From positions 1 through 63,218 of the forward strand of contig JAKSDO010000027.1 of the NCBI GenBank assembly GCA_022360055.1: a stretch of 63,218 bases of DNA. Direction: 5' to 3'. The translations under genes were made by a program, and so were the position numbers. Source of the stretch: Cytophagales bacterium. GTDB lineage: Bacteria; Bacteroidota; Bacteroidia; Cytophagales; Cyclobacteriaceae. Shown here in pieces: positions 25,271 to 34,532 of this stretch. Under the pieces are notes generated by a model. It was not told the origin of the DNA and searched no databases. It saw only the letters and a list, made by a program, of their open reading frames with translations. Each line of letters begins with the position of its first letter. The first letter of the stretch is position 1.

Positions 25271-26362
25271 CTACTTCGAAAGGTCAACATATAAGCGTCG
25301 CATAACCCCGGTCTTTTCGTCGCTTTGAGCCATCGCGTTGGTGGTAAACATCATTACCCCGCTCGATTTTCCGGATAAGCCTCCCCTGAGAACCAGCTCA
25401 AACTCTTCACCGGATATTAATTCAGGGTCATCGTAGGCCTGAACAATTGGCCACACTTTGGGAAATACGCCCTGTTGAATGCCCAATTTATTCGAAAACC
25501 AGGATATGTTTTCTTGCACCCATTCCGGTTCCCTGCCCATGCGCCCATGGTAAACCATCGGTGAAAACACATCGATCGTTTGTTTGAGCAGCTCGTAATC
25601 CAATCCCAAAATACGCATACGGGCGCTATCAAACTCCGCATCATTCCACGGGCAATGATACAATCCCAAGAGAAGTTCGGGATCGTGTTTTTTAATGATC
25701 GACCGAAATGCGGCCGTCCAATCGTAGATGACCCGGCACCGCCAGGTTCGCCATGAATTATTCGCATTTTTCAGAATCCATGTCGCTTTCCCGGATGTAG
25801 ATCCTTGTGGAAGGTCTATTTCGGAAAACGCAGAAAACGCAGATAAACAACGATCGCAAAAACATGTCTCCGGAAGGATTGGTTCGGGGTCCTCAAACTG
25901 CGCATGCCAATGTACATAATCCATCCATATCCCATCCAAATCATACCTTTCCAATAGGTTTCGAAGCTGTTCGAAGCGGTATTGTCTGAATCCGGGGTCG
26001 TTCGGACAGACACCCATAAACCATGAAGCGGCCTCCACCTGCTCTCCGGTTTCGTCGATGGCCCAGGCTTCGGGATGGTCACTCACATAATTTTTCCCGT
26101 TCAGGGTTGGAAATTCCGCAAACACTTTTAATCCATCCGATCCGGCCTGTTGCATCATTTTATCATTTATTGCGCTGCTGTGCACAAAAATTGAATTTAC
26201 GCCGAGCTCCGAGAGCTTGATTTCCCGATCCCAGTAAGGTTTGGGATGCCCGTAAATGCCACGAATCTCCACTGCTTTTTCCTCCGGTTTATCGCAGGAT
26301 GGAAACAGAACAGCCAACTTAAATAAAAACGTCGGGAGAATTATGCTTCGGATCAATGTCAT
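25271..26362 (-). CDS. Lipoprotein with a glycosidase-like TIM-barrel fold
   Basis: A protein of 363 residues if translated from the ATG at 26362; an upstream ATG at 26416 would add 18 residues before the signal peptide and is less likely. MTLIRSIILPTFLFKLAVLFPSC is a lipoprotein signal with the modified cysteine near residue 23. The rest resembles putative glycosyl-hydrolase-like TIM barrels: RGIYGHPKPYWDREI near 33, GVNSIFVHSSAIND near 52, DLDGIWMDYVHWHAQFEDPE near 140 with paired acidic residues, and a CFCDRCLSAF insertion. The family was not assigned with certainty and the substrate is unknown. Neighbouring genes for carbohydrate processing are consistent with a glycan role. Confidence 0.65.
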   Translation of the reverse strand: MTLIRSIILPTFLFKLAVLFPSCDKPEEKAVEIRGIYGHPKPYWDREIKLSELGVNSIFVHSSAINDKMMQQAGSDGLKVFAEFPTLNGKNYVSDHPEAWAIDETGEQVEAASWFMGVCPNDPGFRQYRFEQLRNLLERYDLDGIWMDYVHWHAQFEDPEPILPETCFCDRCLSAFSAFSEIDLPQGSTSGKATWILKNANNSWRTWRCRVIYDWTAAFRSIIKKHDPELLLGLYHCPWNDAEFDSARMRILGLDYELLKQTIDVFSPMVYHGRMGREPEWVQENISWFSNKLGIQQGVFPKVWPIVQAYDDPELISGEEFELVLRGGLSGKSSGVMMFTTNAMAQSDEKTGVMRRLYVDLSK

Positions 26363-26714
26363 CTTAAGTCTCGAAGATTTAATTCTGATTTTACTTCTTA
26401 ACAACTGTGAATGCATGGTTTAGTTATGAAATTATTCAATATGATGGTCTCCAATCAACCGGGAAACAGGCCTGGTCTTATGCATATCGCTATTTAACTT
26501 CCTTCTGCTCAAATCGATCAGAGGTCTTTGCAAAAGGCCTTAACTTTGCAAATGAAAACGAATTTGAGATCATTATCAAATTCACTGCATCCTCAAGGCC
26601 AGCGCGGTTCTGAAGCCAACCGGTCATTGACAATACAAAATCTGTGTAAAGCATATACCCGGACGCACGGCGGATGACGGCCGGGACTCGACCCGGCTAT
26701 TCAAAAATGTTTGA
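26363..26714. other. Intergenic, no feature recognised
   Basis: About 350 bases between two minus-strand genes, with no ORF of credible composition, no repeat found elsewhere in the window and no strong hairpin. It presumably contains the promoter of the 25271-26362 gene. Confidence 0.4.
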
Positions 26715-27752
26715 TCACCCGAATACTCTTTTATAGTTTTCGACCGTCTTTCCCGCAAAGGGCCTGGCGGAATTAACCAATCGCTCCATATCGGATTTTG
26801 ACAGCTTCTTGAGATTTTGAAGTACACGTACATTTGCCTCCAACTTTTCTATGGTATCGCATCCGCTGCATAGCGTGGATACCGGGAGTGCATATACGTA
26901 CCGGTGCAATTCCGCATAAGAAATACCGGCATCTCTGACGACATTGGGAATGTCTTCCGTGGCAATTTCTTTTGGAGTGGTATCAATTCGCTTCCCCATC
27001 ATACTTCCTCCGGCCATGGTTTTCATGGCTATTACTCCGTATTCTCGATCGAGAAGCGCGGGTAAAGCGATCTTCTGAAAGGATTCAAAGCTGGGATCAC
27101 AGACGTTCAAAGGCATTTGGCAGGTATCCATTTCGAGTCCCCGGTCTTTCAAAACCCGAAGGAAATACAGCACCGTAGAAGGGTTTTGATGGCTCGAAAA
27201 ACCGATGTATCTGGTTTTGCCCCGCGCTTTGGCTTCCAGAAAGGCATCCAACACGCCATTGTTTACCCGATTATCAACGTCTTCTTTGGTAGTAAACGTA
27301 TGTATTTGCCATAAATCCAGGCGATCTGTTTTCATGGCCCTCAGCGAAGCATCCAGTTCTTTCTCTGCGTCGTCATGATTTCGGGAAACGGCCTTGGTCA
27401 TAAGAAATACTTCATCCCGGTATTTCGGAGTCAAGAATTTTCCATAATATTCCTCGGAGCGACCGTTGTGGTAAACGCGGGCATTATCAAAAAACCGGAC
27501 GCCCAATTCTATGGACCGCTCGACAATCCGCTCTGCCTCCCCGGGATTTTCGGGTATCCCCATATGGTATCCCCCCAAAGCAAAAGCGGTGGACTGCTCG
27601 CCATTTCTGGCGATCTGTCTCCGCGGCAGAACGGCCCCGATCTTATCCGAAGCCAGGCTTGATGAGGCCCAACCCGAAAATATGGAATATGCGGTTACTG
27701 CGGTCGTTTTTTTCAAAAATTTGCGACGGGATTCCATATCCATGTGAGTCAA
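26715..27752 (-). CDS. Tat-exported aldo/keto reductase
   Basis: A 345-residue aldo/keto reductase. The N-terminus has a twin-arginine signal (ESRRKFLKKTTAVTAYSIF, residues 7-25) with a probable cleavage near SSLASDK. The catalytic fold follows: GVRFFDNARVYHNGRSEEYYG near 90 contains the catalytic aspartate and tyrosine, VFLMTKAVSRNH near 118 the lysine, and DLWQIHTF near 150 the active-site histidine. The C-terminus lacks the Fe-S motif found in some relatives. Export implies the NAD(P) cofactor travels with the folded enzyme. The substrate is probably a sugar or keto-sugar. It is one of three Tat-type metabolic enzymes in this window. Confidence 0.85.
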   Translation of the reverse strand: MTHMDMESRRKFLKKTTAVTAYSIFSGWASSSLASDKIGAVLPRRQIARNGEQSTAFALGGYHMGIPENPGEAERIVERSIELGVRFFDNARVYHNGRSEEYYGKFLTPKYRDEVFLMTKAVSRNHDDAEKELDASLRAMKTDRLDLWQIHTFTTKEDVDNRVNNGVLDAFLEAKARGKTRYIGFSSHQNPSTVLYFLRVLKDRGLEMDTCQMPLNVCDPSFESFQKIALPALLDREYGVIAMKTMAGGSMMGKRIDTTPKEIATEDIPNVVRDAGISYAELHRYVYALPVSTLCSGCDTIEKLEANVRVLQNLKKLSKSDMERLVNSARPFAGKTVENYKRVFG

Positions 27753-28200
27753 GCTGAGTTATGTCCATTAAATTTAATGAATAAAACGCACAGACCATAT
27801 TTTTTACCACAATTTCAAAGCAACCAGACAGTCCGGGCAATGCAAAATTTTTTGAGCAACTCCATATACTGTCAAAAGAAAGGTTGGAGCCTCTTCGCAC
27901 CTGTATACCGGCGCGTCCGGACAGGGACGAAACGGCCGACGGACAAAGGGATCTCAAGAGCGCCAAAGGTTTTTCGCAAAAAGTAAACTCCGCGTGCAAC
28001 AGCTTATTTTAAGCGTATATTGCTTCTTTGAATTCATTCTTGTATTTGAAAAAGTAACCGCTCCGCAATGGCATGTCCATTTTCTTTTTAGATGCTCAAA
28101 TGCAATAATCGTTGTTAAAGCCCCGGGAAAACCTTAAATTATTCTATCGAACGGGATAAGATTTTTGAGTTTGATTAATCAACAGTAATTTCTCCAAACC
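27753..28200. other. Divergent intergenic region, no gene seen
   Basis: About 450 bases between the aldo/keto reductase (minus) and the DegT-type gene (plus). It should hold both promoters, but no clean TTTG/TAnnTTTG pair was identified. Short frames crossing it have no recognisable product. Confidence 0.4.
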
Positions 28201-29556
28201 ATGAAAAATTCGAGAATATCAAGAAGGCAAATGATGGCGGCATCATCTGTGGGAGTACTTGCCTCATGCGCCGGATGGCCACTTTCATCCTTCGGTTTGT
28301 CGGTCAGATCGGAAAATGAGCTTGCGCTTTTAGGAGGCAGGCCGATACGCACAAAAGGCTGGCCGGAATGGCCTGTGTGGGATAAAAATATCGAACCTAA
28401 AATTGCGGATATGTATCGAACGGGCAACTGGTATCGCAATACGGGAAAATATTGCGAAGAATTCGAGTCCCGTTATGCGAAGCTTGTCGGGGCAAAACAT
28501 TGCCTTGCCACTGCAAGCGGCACCACTGCGCTTACCATTGCGCTACATGCTTCCGGAGTTGATGCGGGAGATGAAGTGCTGGTTTCTCCATTCACGTTCA
28601 TTGCGACTTACAACGTCGTTTTTAATGCTAAGGCACTCCCTGTTTTCGTAGATTCGGACCCGGAGACTTTCCTGCTCGATCCTGCCAAAATTGAAGAAAA
28701 AATCACAGAGCGTACCACAGCTATTCTTCCGGTGCATATCTATGGATTGCCATGCGATATGGATGCGATCAATTCCATTGCAAAAAAATACCATCTAAAG
28801 GTCGTTGAAGACGCCTGTCAGGCATGGTCGGCAAAGTACCGGGGCAAAAACGCTGGAATGCTCGGAGATCTGGGTTGTTTCAGCTTTCAGAATTCCAAAC
28901 ATCTGCCGGCAGGCGAAGGCGGAGCCATTGTCGGCAATGATGAAAAAGTAATGGATTTCTGCAGGTCGTATCACGATTGCGGCAGACACCACGGAAGTAT
29001 CAGATCGGCATCCAAGTATCCTATCCGGGGGAATAACTATCGTATGCAGCATGTACAGGCCCTGATTTTGATGTCCCAGTTAGAGCGATTTGAGACGGAC
29101 GCGGAATTGAGGGAACAGCACGCGGCCTATCTGGACTCAAAACTGAAAGGTATTCCGGGAATAATTCCATACAAACCGGTACCCGGAGCAGAAAAAGCTG
29201 CTTTTCATTTATACCCGTTCCGGTATCGGAAGGAAGATTTCAATAATATATCCAAAGAAACCTTTATAAAGGCTCTGAGGGCGGAAGGAATTCCCGTACG
29301 GCCCGGATATGGCAGACAAAACAAAGACGGATTGATTGAAGAGGCACTCCGGTCGCGAGGATACCGACGGCTGTTCGGAACCAGGCGACTAAACAAATGG
29401 CGGGACGAGAACCACCTGCCTGGCAATGATCAGCTTGTCGAAGAGGCTGTAACATTATATCAAAACGTATTGCTCACCACAAAAAATGATATGGATGATG
29501 TTGTAAATGCCATTGCCAAGGTTTATGAAAACAGAAGCCGGCTGGAATCGAAATGA
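28201..29556 (+). CDS. DegT/DnrJ/EryC1/StrS-type aminotransferase with Tat signal
   Basis: A 451-residue PLP-fold protein. The first 30 residues form a twin-arginine signal (ISRRQMMAASSVGVLASC, cysteine near residue 23, perhaps also lipidated). The catalytic part follows the DegT/DnrJ family: LATASGTTALTIALHASGVD near 100, EVLVSPFTFIATYNVV near 122, VVEDACQAWSAKYRGK near 200 and the Schiff-base lysine in FQNSKHLPAGEGGAIVG near 230. Family members normally transaminate nucleotide- or free keto-sugars in the cytoplasm, so an exported member is unusual. It starts 450 bases from the divergent Tat-type aldo/keto reductase, suggesting an exported sugar-modifying pair, though this is inference. Confidence 0.85.
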   Translation: MKNSRISRRQMMAASSVGVLASCAGWPLSSFGLSVRSENELALLGGRPIRTKGWPEWPVWDKNIEPKIADMYRTGNWYRNTGKYCEEFESRYAKLVGAKHCLATASGTTALTIALHASGVDAGDEVLVSPFTFIATYNVVFNAKALPVFVDSDPETFLLDPAKIEEKITERTTAILPVHIYGLPCDMDAINSIAKKYHLKVVEDACQAWSAKYRGKNAGMLGDLGCFSFQNSKHLPAGEGGAIVGNDEKVMDFCRSYHDCGRHHGSIRSASKYPIRGNNYRMQHVQALILMSQLERFETDAELREQHAAYLDSKLKGIPGIIPYKPVPGAEKAAFHLYPFRYRKEDFNNISKETFIKALRAEGIPVRPGYGRQNKDGLIEEALRSRGYRRLFGTRRLNKWRDENHLPGNDQLVEEAVTLYQNVLLTTKNDMDDVVNAIAKVYENRSRLESK

Positions 29557-29712
29557 ATGTGCCCTGTTGCCGGCCCAAAACAATTGGAAGTTGGTCCGGT
29601 TTGGAATGGCCGAAGCCCCAGAGCGCTCAAAAATATCCCAAAAGTATTTACGCATCTGCAAAACAAACACCTTAAAATGCGAGTTAGCATACGAAGAAGA
29701 ACAAATTTCTGT

Positions 29713-29744
29713 TTCAATATATCTTTAAGGATATTTTATCTTTG
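29713..29744 (+). promoter_or_regulatory. Promoter of the SRPBCC gene
   Basis: TATCTTTG (29737-29744) is a perfect TAnnTTTG -7 box, preceded after about 20 bases by TTTC, an imperfect -33 element. It lies 29 bases upstream of the 29774 ATG. Confidence 0.55.
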
Positions 29745-29773
29745 CAAAAAAGTCGCCGAACAACGTTGAATTC

Positions 29774-30211
29774 ATGGTAGACGTACTAACTACAATCACA
29801 ATAAATTGTCCTGTAAAAATCGTTGCGGAATATGCCTCTAATCCGGATTATGCGACCTCCTGGTACAAGAACATAAAGGCCGTAGAATGGAAATCCGTTA
29901 AAATGCTGTCTGTAGGATCATTGATCGCGTTCAAAGCAGAGTTTTTGGGAAAAAAACTGGAGTACGTATACGAGGTAATGGAGTACGAACCCTCAAAATC
30001 CCTGGTTATGAAAACTGCAAATGGTCCTTTCCCGATGGAAACAATCTACACCTGGGAAGAGGTCGCCGAAGGGATCACGTGCATGACACTAAGAAACCGC
30101 GGCATACCTCAGGGATTTTCCAAACTGCTATCCCCCCTGATGTCTACCATGATAAAAATGGCCAATAAAAAAGATTTAAAATTGCTTAAAAGAATATTGG
30201 AACAAAACTAA
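29774..30211 (+). CDS. SRPBCC (START-like) family protein
   Basis: A 145-residue single-domain protein of the SRPBCC/polyketide-cyclase superfamily. It has the typical opening strand (VLTTITINCPVKIVAEYASN), then the DYATSWYKNIKAVEW loop, the central strands YEVMEYEPSKSLVMKTANGPF, and a long C-terminal helix ending in KDLKLLKRILE. The fold forms a cavity for small hydrophobic ligands. It has no signal peptide, so it is cytoplasmic. Function is not predictable. It is a single gene with its own promoter, convergent with the DJ-1/PfpI gene. Confidence 0.8.
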   Translation: MVDVLTTITINCPVKIVAEYASNPDYATSWYKNIKAVEWKSVKMLSVGSLIAFKAEFLGKKLEYVYEVMEYEPSKSLVMKTANGPFPMETIYTWEEVAEGITCMTLRNRGIPQGFSKLLSPLMSTMIKMANKKDLKLLKRILEQN

Positions 30212-30310
30212 ACCCCTGGATTGAATCCTCCGCAATTCCGAATACGGCACAAACTTCTGCCAAGTCCGCCCCGGATACAGCCTCAACCCCGGTCTTTGAT
30301 CTCGAAAGGT

Positions 30311-30859
30311 TTACTTAAGACATTCAAAAACCAGGCGATAAAAATCCGGATGAGATTGCCACGTTTGTCCGGTTACGATCCTCCCGTCGCGCACCGCCTC
30401 ATCTTTACCGACGAAGGTCCCGCCGCAGGACTCCACCTCAAATTTCACATGCTCATAACACGTGATGTTTTTATCTTTCACGAGTTGAGCGGTTACGAGT
30501 ACCTGAATACCGTGGCAAATCGCAAAGATAAATTTCTCCTGCCTGTCAAATTCCCGTACCAATTCAACGACTTTCGGATCGTTTCGCAAATACTCCGGGG
30601 CGCGGCCACCGATAATCAACACGGCATTGTAATCATTAGCGTCCGCATCTGCTATTGCCAGGTCGGATTCCAGATAGTATCCCTTTCGCTCAACATACGT
30701 ATCCCAGCCGGGTTCAAAATCGTGTATGACCAGGTTTAAGAGCTTTTTGCCGGGGGCGGCAATCGTTGCCTCAAAACCGGCTTCCTCAAACCTGTGCTTG
30801 GCATATAAGGTTTCATAGCTTTCGCCTCCGTCACCGGTCAGTATCAATATTTTTTTCAT
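30311..30859 (-). CDS. DJ-1/PfpI family protein
   Basis: A 182-residue class I glutamine-amidotransferase-like protein. KKILILTGDGGESYETLYAKH at the N-terminus supplies the conserved acidic residue. VLIIGGRAPEYLRND follows near 80, and the nucleophile elbow with the reactive cysteine is FAICHGIQVL near 115. Family members act as deglycases, chaperones or proteases; the exact role here is open. It is cytoplasmic. It is preceded by a leader ORF whose stop lies 4 bases before this ATG, and both follow the GH2 gene at a short distance, so the three are probably co-transcribed. Confidence 0.88.
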   Translation of the reverse strand: MKKILILTGDGGESYETLYAKHRFEEAGFEATIAAPGKKLLNLVIHDFEPGWDTYVERKGYYLESDLAIADADANDYNAVLIIGGRAPEYLRNDPKVVELVREFDRQEKFIFAICHGIQVLVTAQLVKDKNITCYEHVKFEVESCGGTFVGKDEAVRDGRIVTGQTWQSHPDFYRLVFECLK

Positions 30860-30863
30860 TTGT

Positions 30864-30950
30864 TTATATTTTTATTAAGTTTCTGATGCGTTGAGAAATA
30901 TAATCATGCTCGTGGGTGTCCTGATATTGTTCCGGTTCTACCGGTTTCAT
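30864..30950 (-). CDS. Leader ORF, cassette copy E (28 residues)
   Basis: The clearest intact copy of the repeated leader. Its ATG lies 18 bases after the GH2 stop. The peptide begins MKPVEPEQYQDTHEHDYIS and ends at TAA 4 bases before the ATG of the DJ-1/PfpI gene. Compared with the other copies, many changes fall at synonymous third positions (for example GAA/GAG, ACC/ACA, CAA/CAG), which argues that the peptide has been translated and selected. The imperfect inverted repeat seen in the other copies is weaker here. A role in translational coupling or attenuation is an inference. Confidence 0.6.
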   Translation of the reverse strand: MKPVEPEQYQDTHEHDYISQRIRNLIKI

Positions 30951-30968
30951 AATTTATGTACTTAAAAG

Positions 30969-33776
30969 TTATTCGGATGTAAAATCAAACCATAGACGGA
31001 TCGGATCATTATCGTCTCCGCGATGATGCCTGTCAAGGCCCTTCTGACCACTTGGTCCCAGCTCAGTGGCTTGTTTAAACTTCGTGCCCATGGCCGGGAT
31101 TTCGTATAAAAATGAAATATCACCCTCCGGAAAGGGAGGCATTGTCCCGCCCGCCACAGCTTTTGGAGCCGCAGGTGTAAAGGTATGAACATACAAATTG
31201 GGGGTTTCGATCATCACGGCAAACGGGCCCTCCAATGTTTCAAACCTTATCCAATTCACATGGGCATGGTATCCCTTAAATTCCGGGTAGACGAGATTGT
31301 CAAAGCTTTCTCCGGTAATGGTATTGTTATAATCTTTCTCCCAAACTCCAAAATTGCTGCCGCGGATCCTGTTTTTCCACACCCGGTACGGCCCTTTGCC
31401 CAGCCATTGCATGGATTTCACTTTTTCCTCCGGATAATTAAAGCTGATGCCCAGAAAATCGATATTTTTTACCGGTTTCCGGTTCGGCGCGGCTTCAAAT
31501 TCCAGCAATCCGTTTTTGTATAGCTTCCACCGGAAATCTTCGGGATAATTGTCCGCAGTAAATTCGACGATGAAATTATTATCTTCGTCAAACCTCCATT
31601 TCCCGGTTTCCACGGTTGAAGTTTGTCCCGCCGGCACAGGCCCTCCGTTAAAAGATATTTCTCTGCCGGATCTATTTACATGCGTCAATATACCGCTGCC
31701 CATATCAAACCCAAATTCCAGATCGTGAACTTTTACGATTACATTTTGAGCGTTCTCAGTGGCGTTGATCTCCCGGTCTTCCCGCTCGTTTTGACGGATA
31801 ATATTTTGAACGATTGTGTGGGGGTGTTGAACAGGCCAGCTCCAGATGTTCAGTTCCATACCGTTTTTATCGATTGCCGTAAATGTAAAAATATCGGCAC
31901 GTTGAAAACTTTTTGGGATCTCCAAGGCGATTTTCCTGGTTTCGCCGGGCGCGATATCCGGCCCCTGAAAACTGCCGGAAGCAAGGGTTTTCAGTTGTTT
32001 CTGCCCGGGGATGGACGACTTCAGAGCTTTCCAGGTAAAACTGCATGTGTTGAGGTTGGTATATATGTAGTCGTTTGTAATGCCCAGTGTACCGTTCCAC
32101 CCGGGATTGATGACCACAGGTTCAACCTGGACCGGAGACCATATTTCTTTAATTGTATAAAAGCTGCCTTCCCTTTCCCGGTGCGGACCCAATATACCGT
32201 CCGGAGCATGATTGCCATCGCTGTCGTAAACTTTTTCTCCTTGATCGGCGCGCAAAACAGCTTCATCGCAAAAAACCCATAAAAATCCTCCGGCCGCCCT
32301 GGGATTTGACCTGAACCTCGTCCAGAAGTCGTTTAAACCCGCTCCGAGCCCGCCGTCGTAAAGACCGTGCAATACCTCGGTAGGCATAAATACGTCATTT
32401 CCATTGGCAAACCGGTTAATGCCAAAATCAAATGAGTTATAATGATGCGTATCTACTCCGTTGCGGTGCAACCAGGGGTATATGACCGGCCTCCTTTGAA
32501 TGTCGTAATGATGAAACCACTTTTCATTGGCAAAATCCCAACCGCCTTCATTTCCATGATCCCAAATAATTACACTTGGATGATTCTCATCTTTCAAAAT
32601 CAATTCCTTTACCCTTTTGGGGCCGACAATAGTGTCATATCCCTGTTGCCAGCCTGTCAACTCATCCAAAACAAATAATCCCAGGGAATCGCACAAATCC
32701 AGGAATCGCTCATCCGGGCAATAATGCGACATGCGGACCGCATTCATATTCATTTCCTTCATCAGCCGGATATCCGTTTTGTGATTTTCATCGCTCAATG
32801 CCCTACCGGTCTCCGGCCAGAATGAATGCCTGTTTACGCCCTTGAAAACCACCTTCTCTCCATTTACATAAAATCCATCGTGCTTTCGAAGCTCCACGGT
32901 TCTGAATCCTATTCTTCTAGCTTCTGTGTGGATCACTTCGTCCCCCTGCAGCAGCGAAACCTTCATATCATAGAGGTTCGGGGCTTCCGGATTCCAGGAT
33001 TTCACCCCATCAAACCTTCCCTTAATCCATATTTCCGTTTCCCCTTTATCAATTCCGGTTTCAAGCACACCGGGGACCCTGTCGCCATTCAATTCGTACA
33101 ATTCCACCTTAGCGTTTCCACGGATCCTGTTGCTGTTCAACACTGCCAAGACGTTTATACTTCCATCCGCTCGTGCATCAACGGCAATCCGTTCCATGTG
33201 TCGGCCGGGCCGCACCTCAAGAAACACTGGACGATAAATTCCTCCAAAAATCCAGAAATCCGCCTGACGTTCCGCCCTGTTTACGGAAAGATCGGACGAA
33301 TGTTTGGCGACATCCACCTCAAGTAAATTTGCATCTCCGTACTTCAGAAGCCGGGTTATATCGTATTCAAACCGATTGAACCCACCCTGGTGCAGTTCTC
33401 CCGCAATTTTTCCGTTGATTTTTACCCGGGTATCGGTCATGGCCCCGTCAAAAACAATTTTGATTGATTTGTCTTTCCAGTCGCCCGGCACATTAAACGG
33501 ATGCCTGTACAGGCCGTGTTCCCTGCCCAGCTTCAGATCCTTATCTTTCCAATCGTGCCCGTAATTATAGGTTCCGAAACCCTGTAATTCCCAATTTGAC
33601 GGCACGGGTATTTTCGTCCACTTTCCGCTATTTCTTCCATCGGTGCAATAAAAATCCCATTCGACTGTTCGCCTGGAATCCACACCGGAAAGATAGTGCC
33701 GTTCCGTTTGTTGAGCTATTGACGGTATTTGCGAAACAAATAAAATGAATGCCGGAAGTATTACGGATTTATGCAT
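30969..33776 (-). CDS. Glycoside hydrolase family 2 protein (beta-galactosidase-like)
   Basis: A 935-residue exported enzyme. A signal peptide (ILPAFILFVSQIPSIAQ) is followed by the GH2 sugar-binding jelly-roll domain (WTKIPVPSNWELQGFGTYNY near 55), an Ig-like domain, and the TIM-barrel catalytic domain. In the barrel, NEKVVFKGVNRHSF-like sequence near 310 opens the domain, VIIWDHGNEGGWDF near 405 carries the acid/base glutamate and MPTEVLHGLYDGG near 475 the likely nucleophile glutamate. C-terminal beta-sandwich domains of the beta-galactosidase small-chain type complete the protein. Beta-galactosidase or a related exo-glycosidase activity is likely. It is followed in the same direction by a leader ORF and the DJ-1/PfpI gene. 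Confidence 0.88.
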   Translation of the reverse strand: MHKSVILPAFILFVSQIPSIAQQTERHYLSGVDSRRTVEWDFYCTDGRNSGKWTKIPVPSNWELQGFGTYNYGHDWKDKDLKLGREHGLYRHPFNVPGDWKDKSIKIVFDGAMTDTRVKINGKIAGELHQGGFNRFEYDITRLLKYGDANLLEVDVAKHSSDLSVNRAERQADFWIFGGIYRPVFLEVRPGRHMERIAVDARADGSINVLAVLNSNRIRGNAKVELYELNGDRVPGVLETGIDKGETEIWIKGRFDGVKSWNPEAPNLYDMKVSLLQGDEVIHTEARRIGFRTVELRKHDGFYVNGEKVVFKGVNRHSFWPETGRALSDENHKTDIRLMKEMNMNAVRMSHYCPDERFLDLCDSLGLFVLDELTGWQQGYDTIVGPKRVKELILKDENHPSVIIWDHGNEGGWDFANEKWFHHYDIQRRPVIYPWLHRNGVDTHHYNSFDFGINRFANGNDVFMPTEVLHGLYDGGLGAGLNDFWTRFRSNPRAAGGFLWVFCDEAVLRADQGEKVYDSDGNHAPDGILGPHREREGSFYTIKEIWSPVQVEPVVINPGWNGTLGITNDYIYTNLNTCSFTWKALKSSIPGQKQLKTLASGSFQGPDIAPGETRKIALEIPKSFQRADIFTFTAIDKNGMELNIWSWPVQHPHTIVQNIIRQNEREDREINATENAQNVIVKVHDLEFGFDMGSGILTHVNRSGREISFNGGPVPAGQTSTVETGKWRFDEDNNFIVEFTADNYPEDFRWKLYKNGLLEFEAAPNRKPVKNIDFLGISFNYPEEKVKSMQWLGKGPYRVWKNRIRGSNFGVWEKDYNNTITGESFDNLVYPEFKGYHAHVNWIRFETLEGPFAVMIETPNLYVHTFTPAAPKAVAGGTMPPFPEGDISFLYEIPAMGTKFKQATELGPSGQKGLDRHHRGDDNDPIRLWFDFTSE

Positions 33777-34532
33777 GCCTATTGTAAATTTTAAAAAAAT
33801 ATCAAAGATGATCGTAAAAATAATTGCGGCCGGTCAAAATTGATGCCGAGATTAAATAAATTTATCTTAAACCTGTTAAAAATCGTCATCAAACAAAGTT
33901 TGATACGACCAAATCCCTTAATTTTAACAGGGATCAGGCTTTTTTGAAGAACTTTTTACTGTGCGCAGTTTATGAACGTCCGATACACTTCCGGAAAAAT
34001 ATTTTTGAAAAAGGCGGCCGCTGTCTCCACCGGCATAGGTTTGGCTTCGGATATAATACTTCGGACAAGTAAAGATATGAATAATCGACGCTTCAAACCG
34101 GGTCCGATTTCCGGAAAGAAGGATCTTTCTGTGAGGCCGGACACGATAAGGACCATAAGAAAACAAAATGCGGATCGCCGGATCGTTGGCGGCGGCAATA
34201 ATGTCGGCTGGTGTCCCATCCCGGATATTGTCCGTGGTGTCGATCATCAGGCGATCATTTTCCGATACAATGCCCGCAGGGTAGGCAAAGGTGACGAGAA
34301 TTTGCCTGCCCTAAAATGGCCCGGTCCGGTTGGGGATCAGTATTTAAGTAAAAAGATCGTCGAAGGGCCGTACAAACATGGCACCGGATCCGCACCGCAG
34401 CTATCAAGGGGCAGGATCGCCCCCCTTGATTCCGGCGGAAAAGATGCAGATTGCGCGCGTAGTGCCGGGAGCAAATTCGAAGAGAAACTTCCGAATCTTT
34501 TAATGAACGTATCATCACTGTTTAAAATAAAG
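33777..34532. other. Long spacer with decayed coding traces
   Basis: About 750 bases before the GH20 leader. The GH20 reading frame is open on the plus strand from 33972, giving a Tat-like stretch (FLKKAAAVSTGIGLAS) without the twin arginines and no recognisable domain afterwards. A minus-strand frame (33924-34247) includes DGTPADIIAAANDPAIRI, also unassigned. A hairpin at 34402-34429 (ATCAAGGGG with CCCCTTGAT) looks terminator-like without a T run. Best read as remains of older genes. Confidence 0.4.

Noticed and set aside
25066-25305. 79-residue plus-strand ORF
   Set aside because: It overlaps the end of a well-supported minus-strand gene and lacks any recognisable product.
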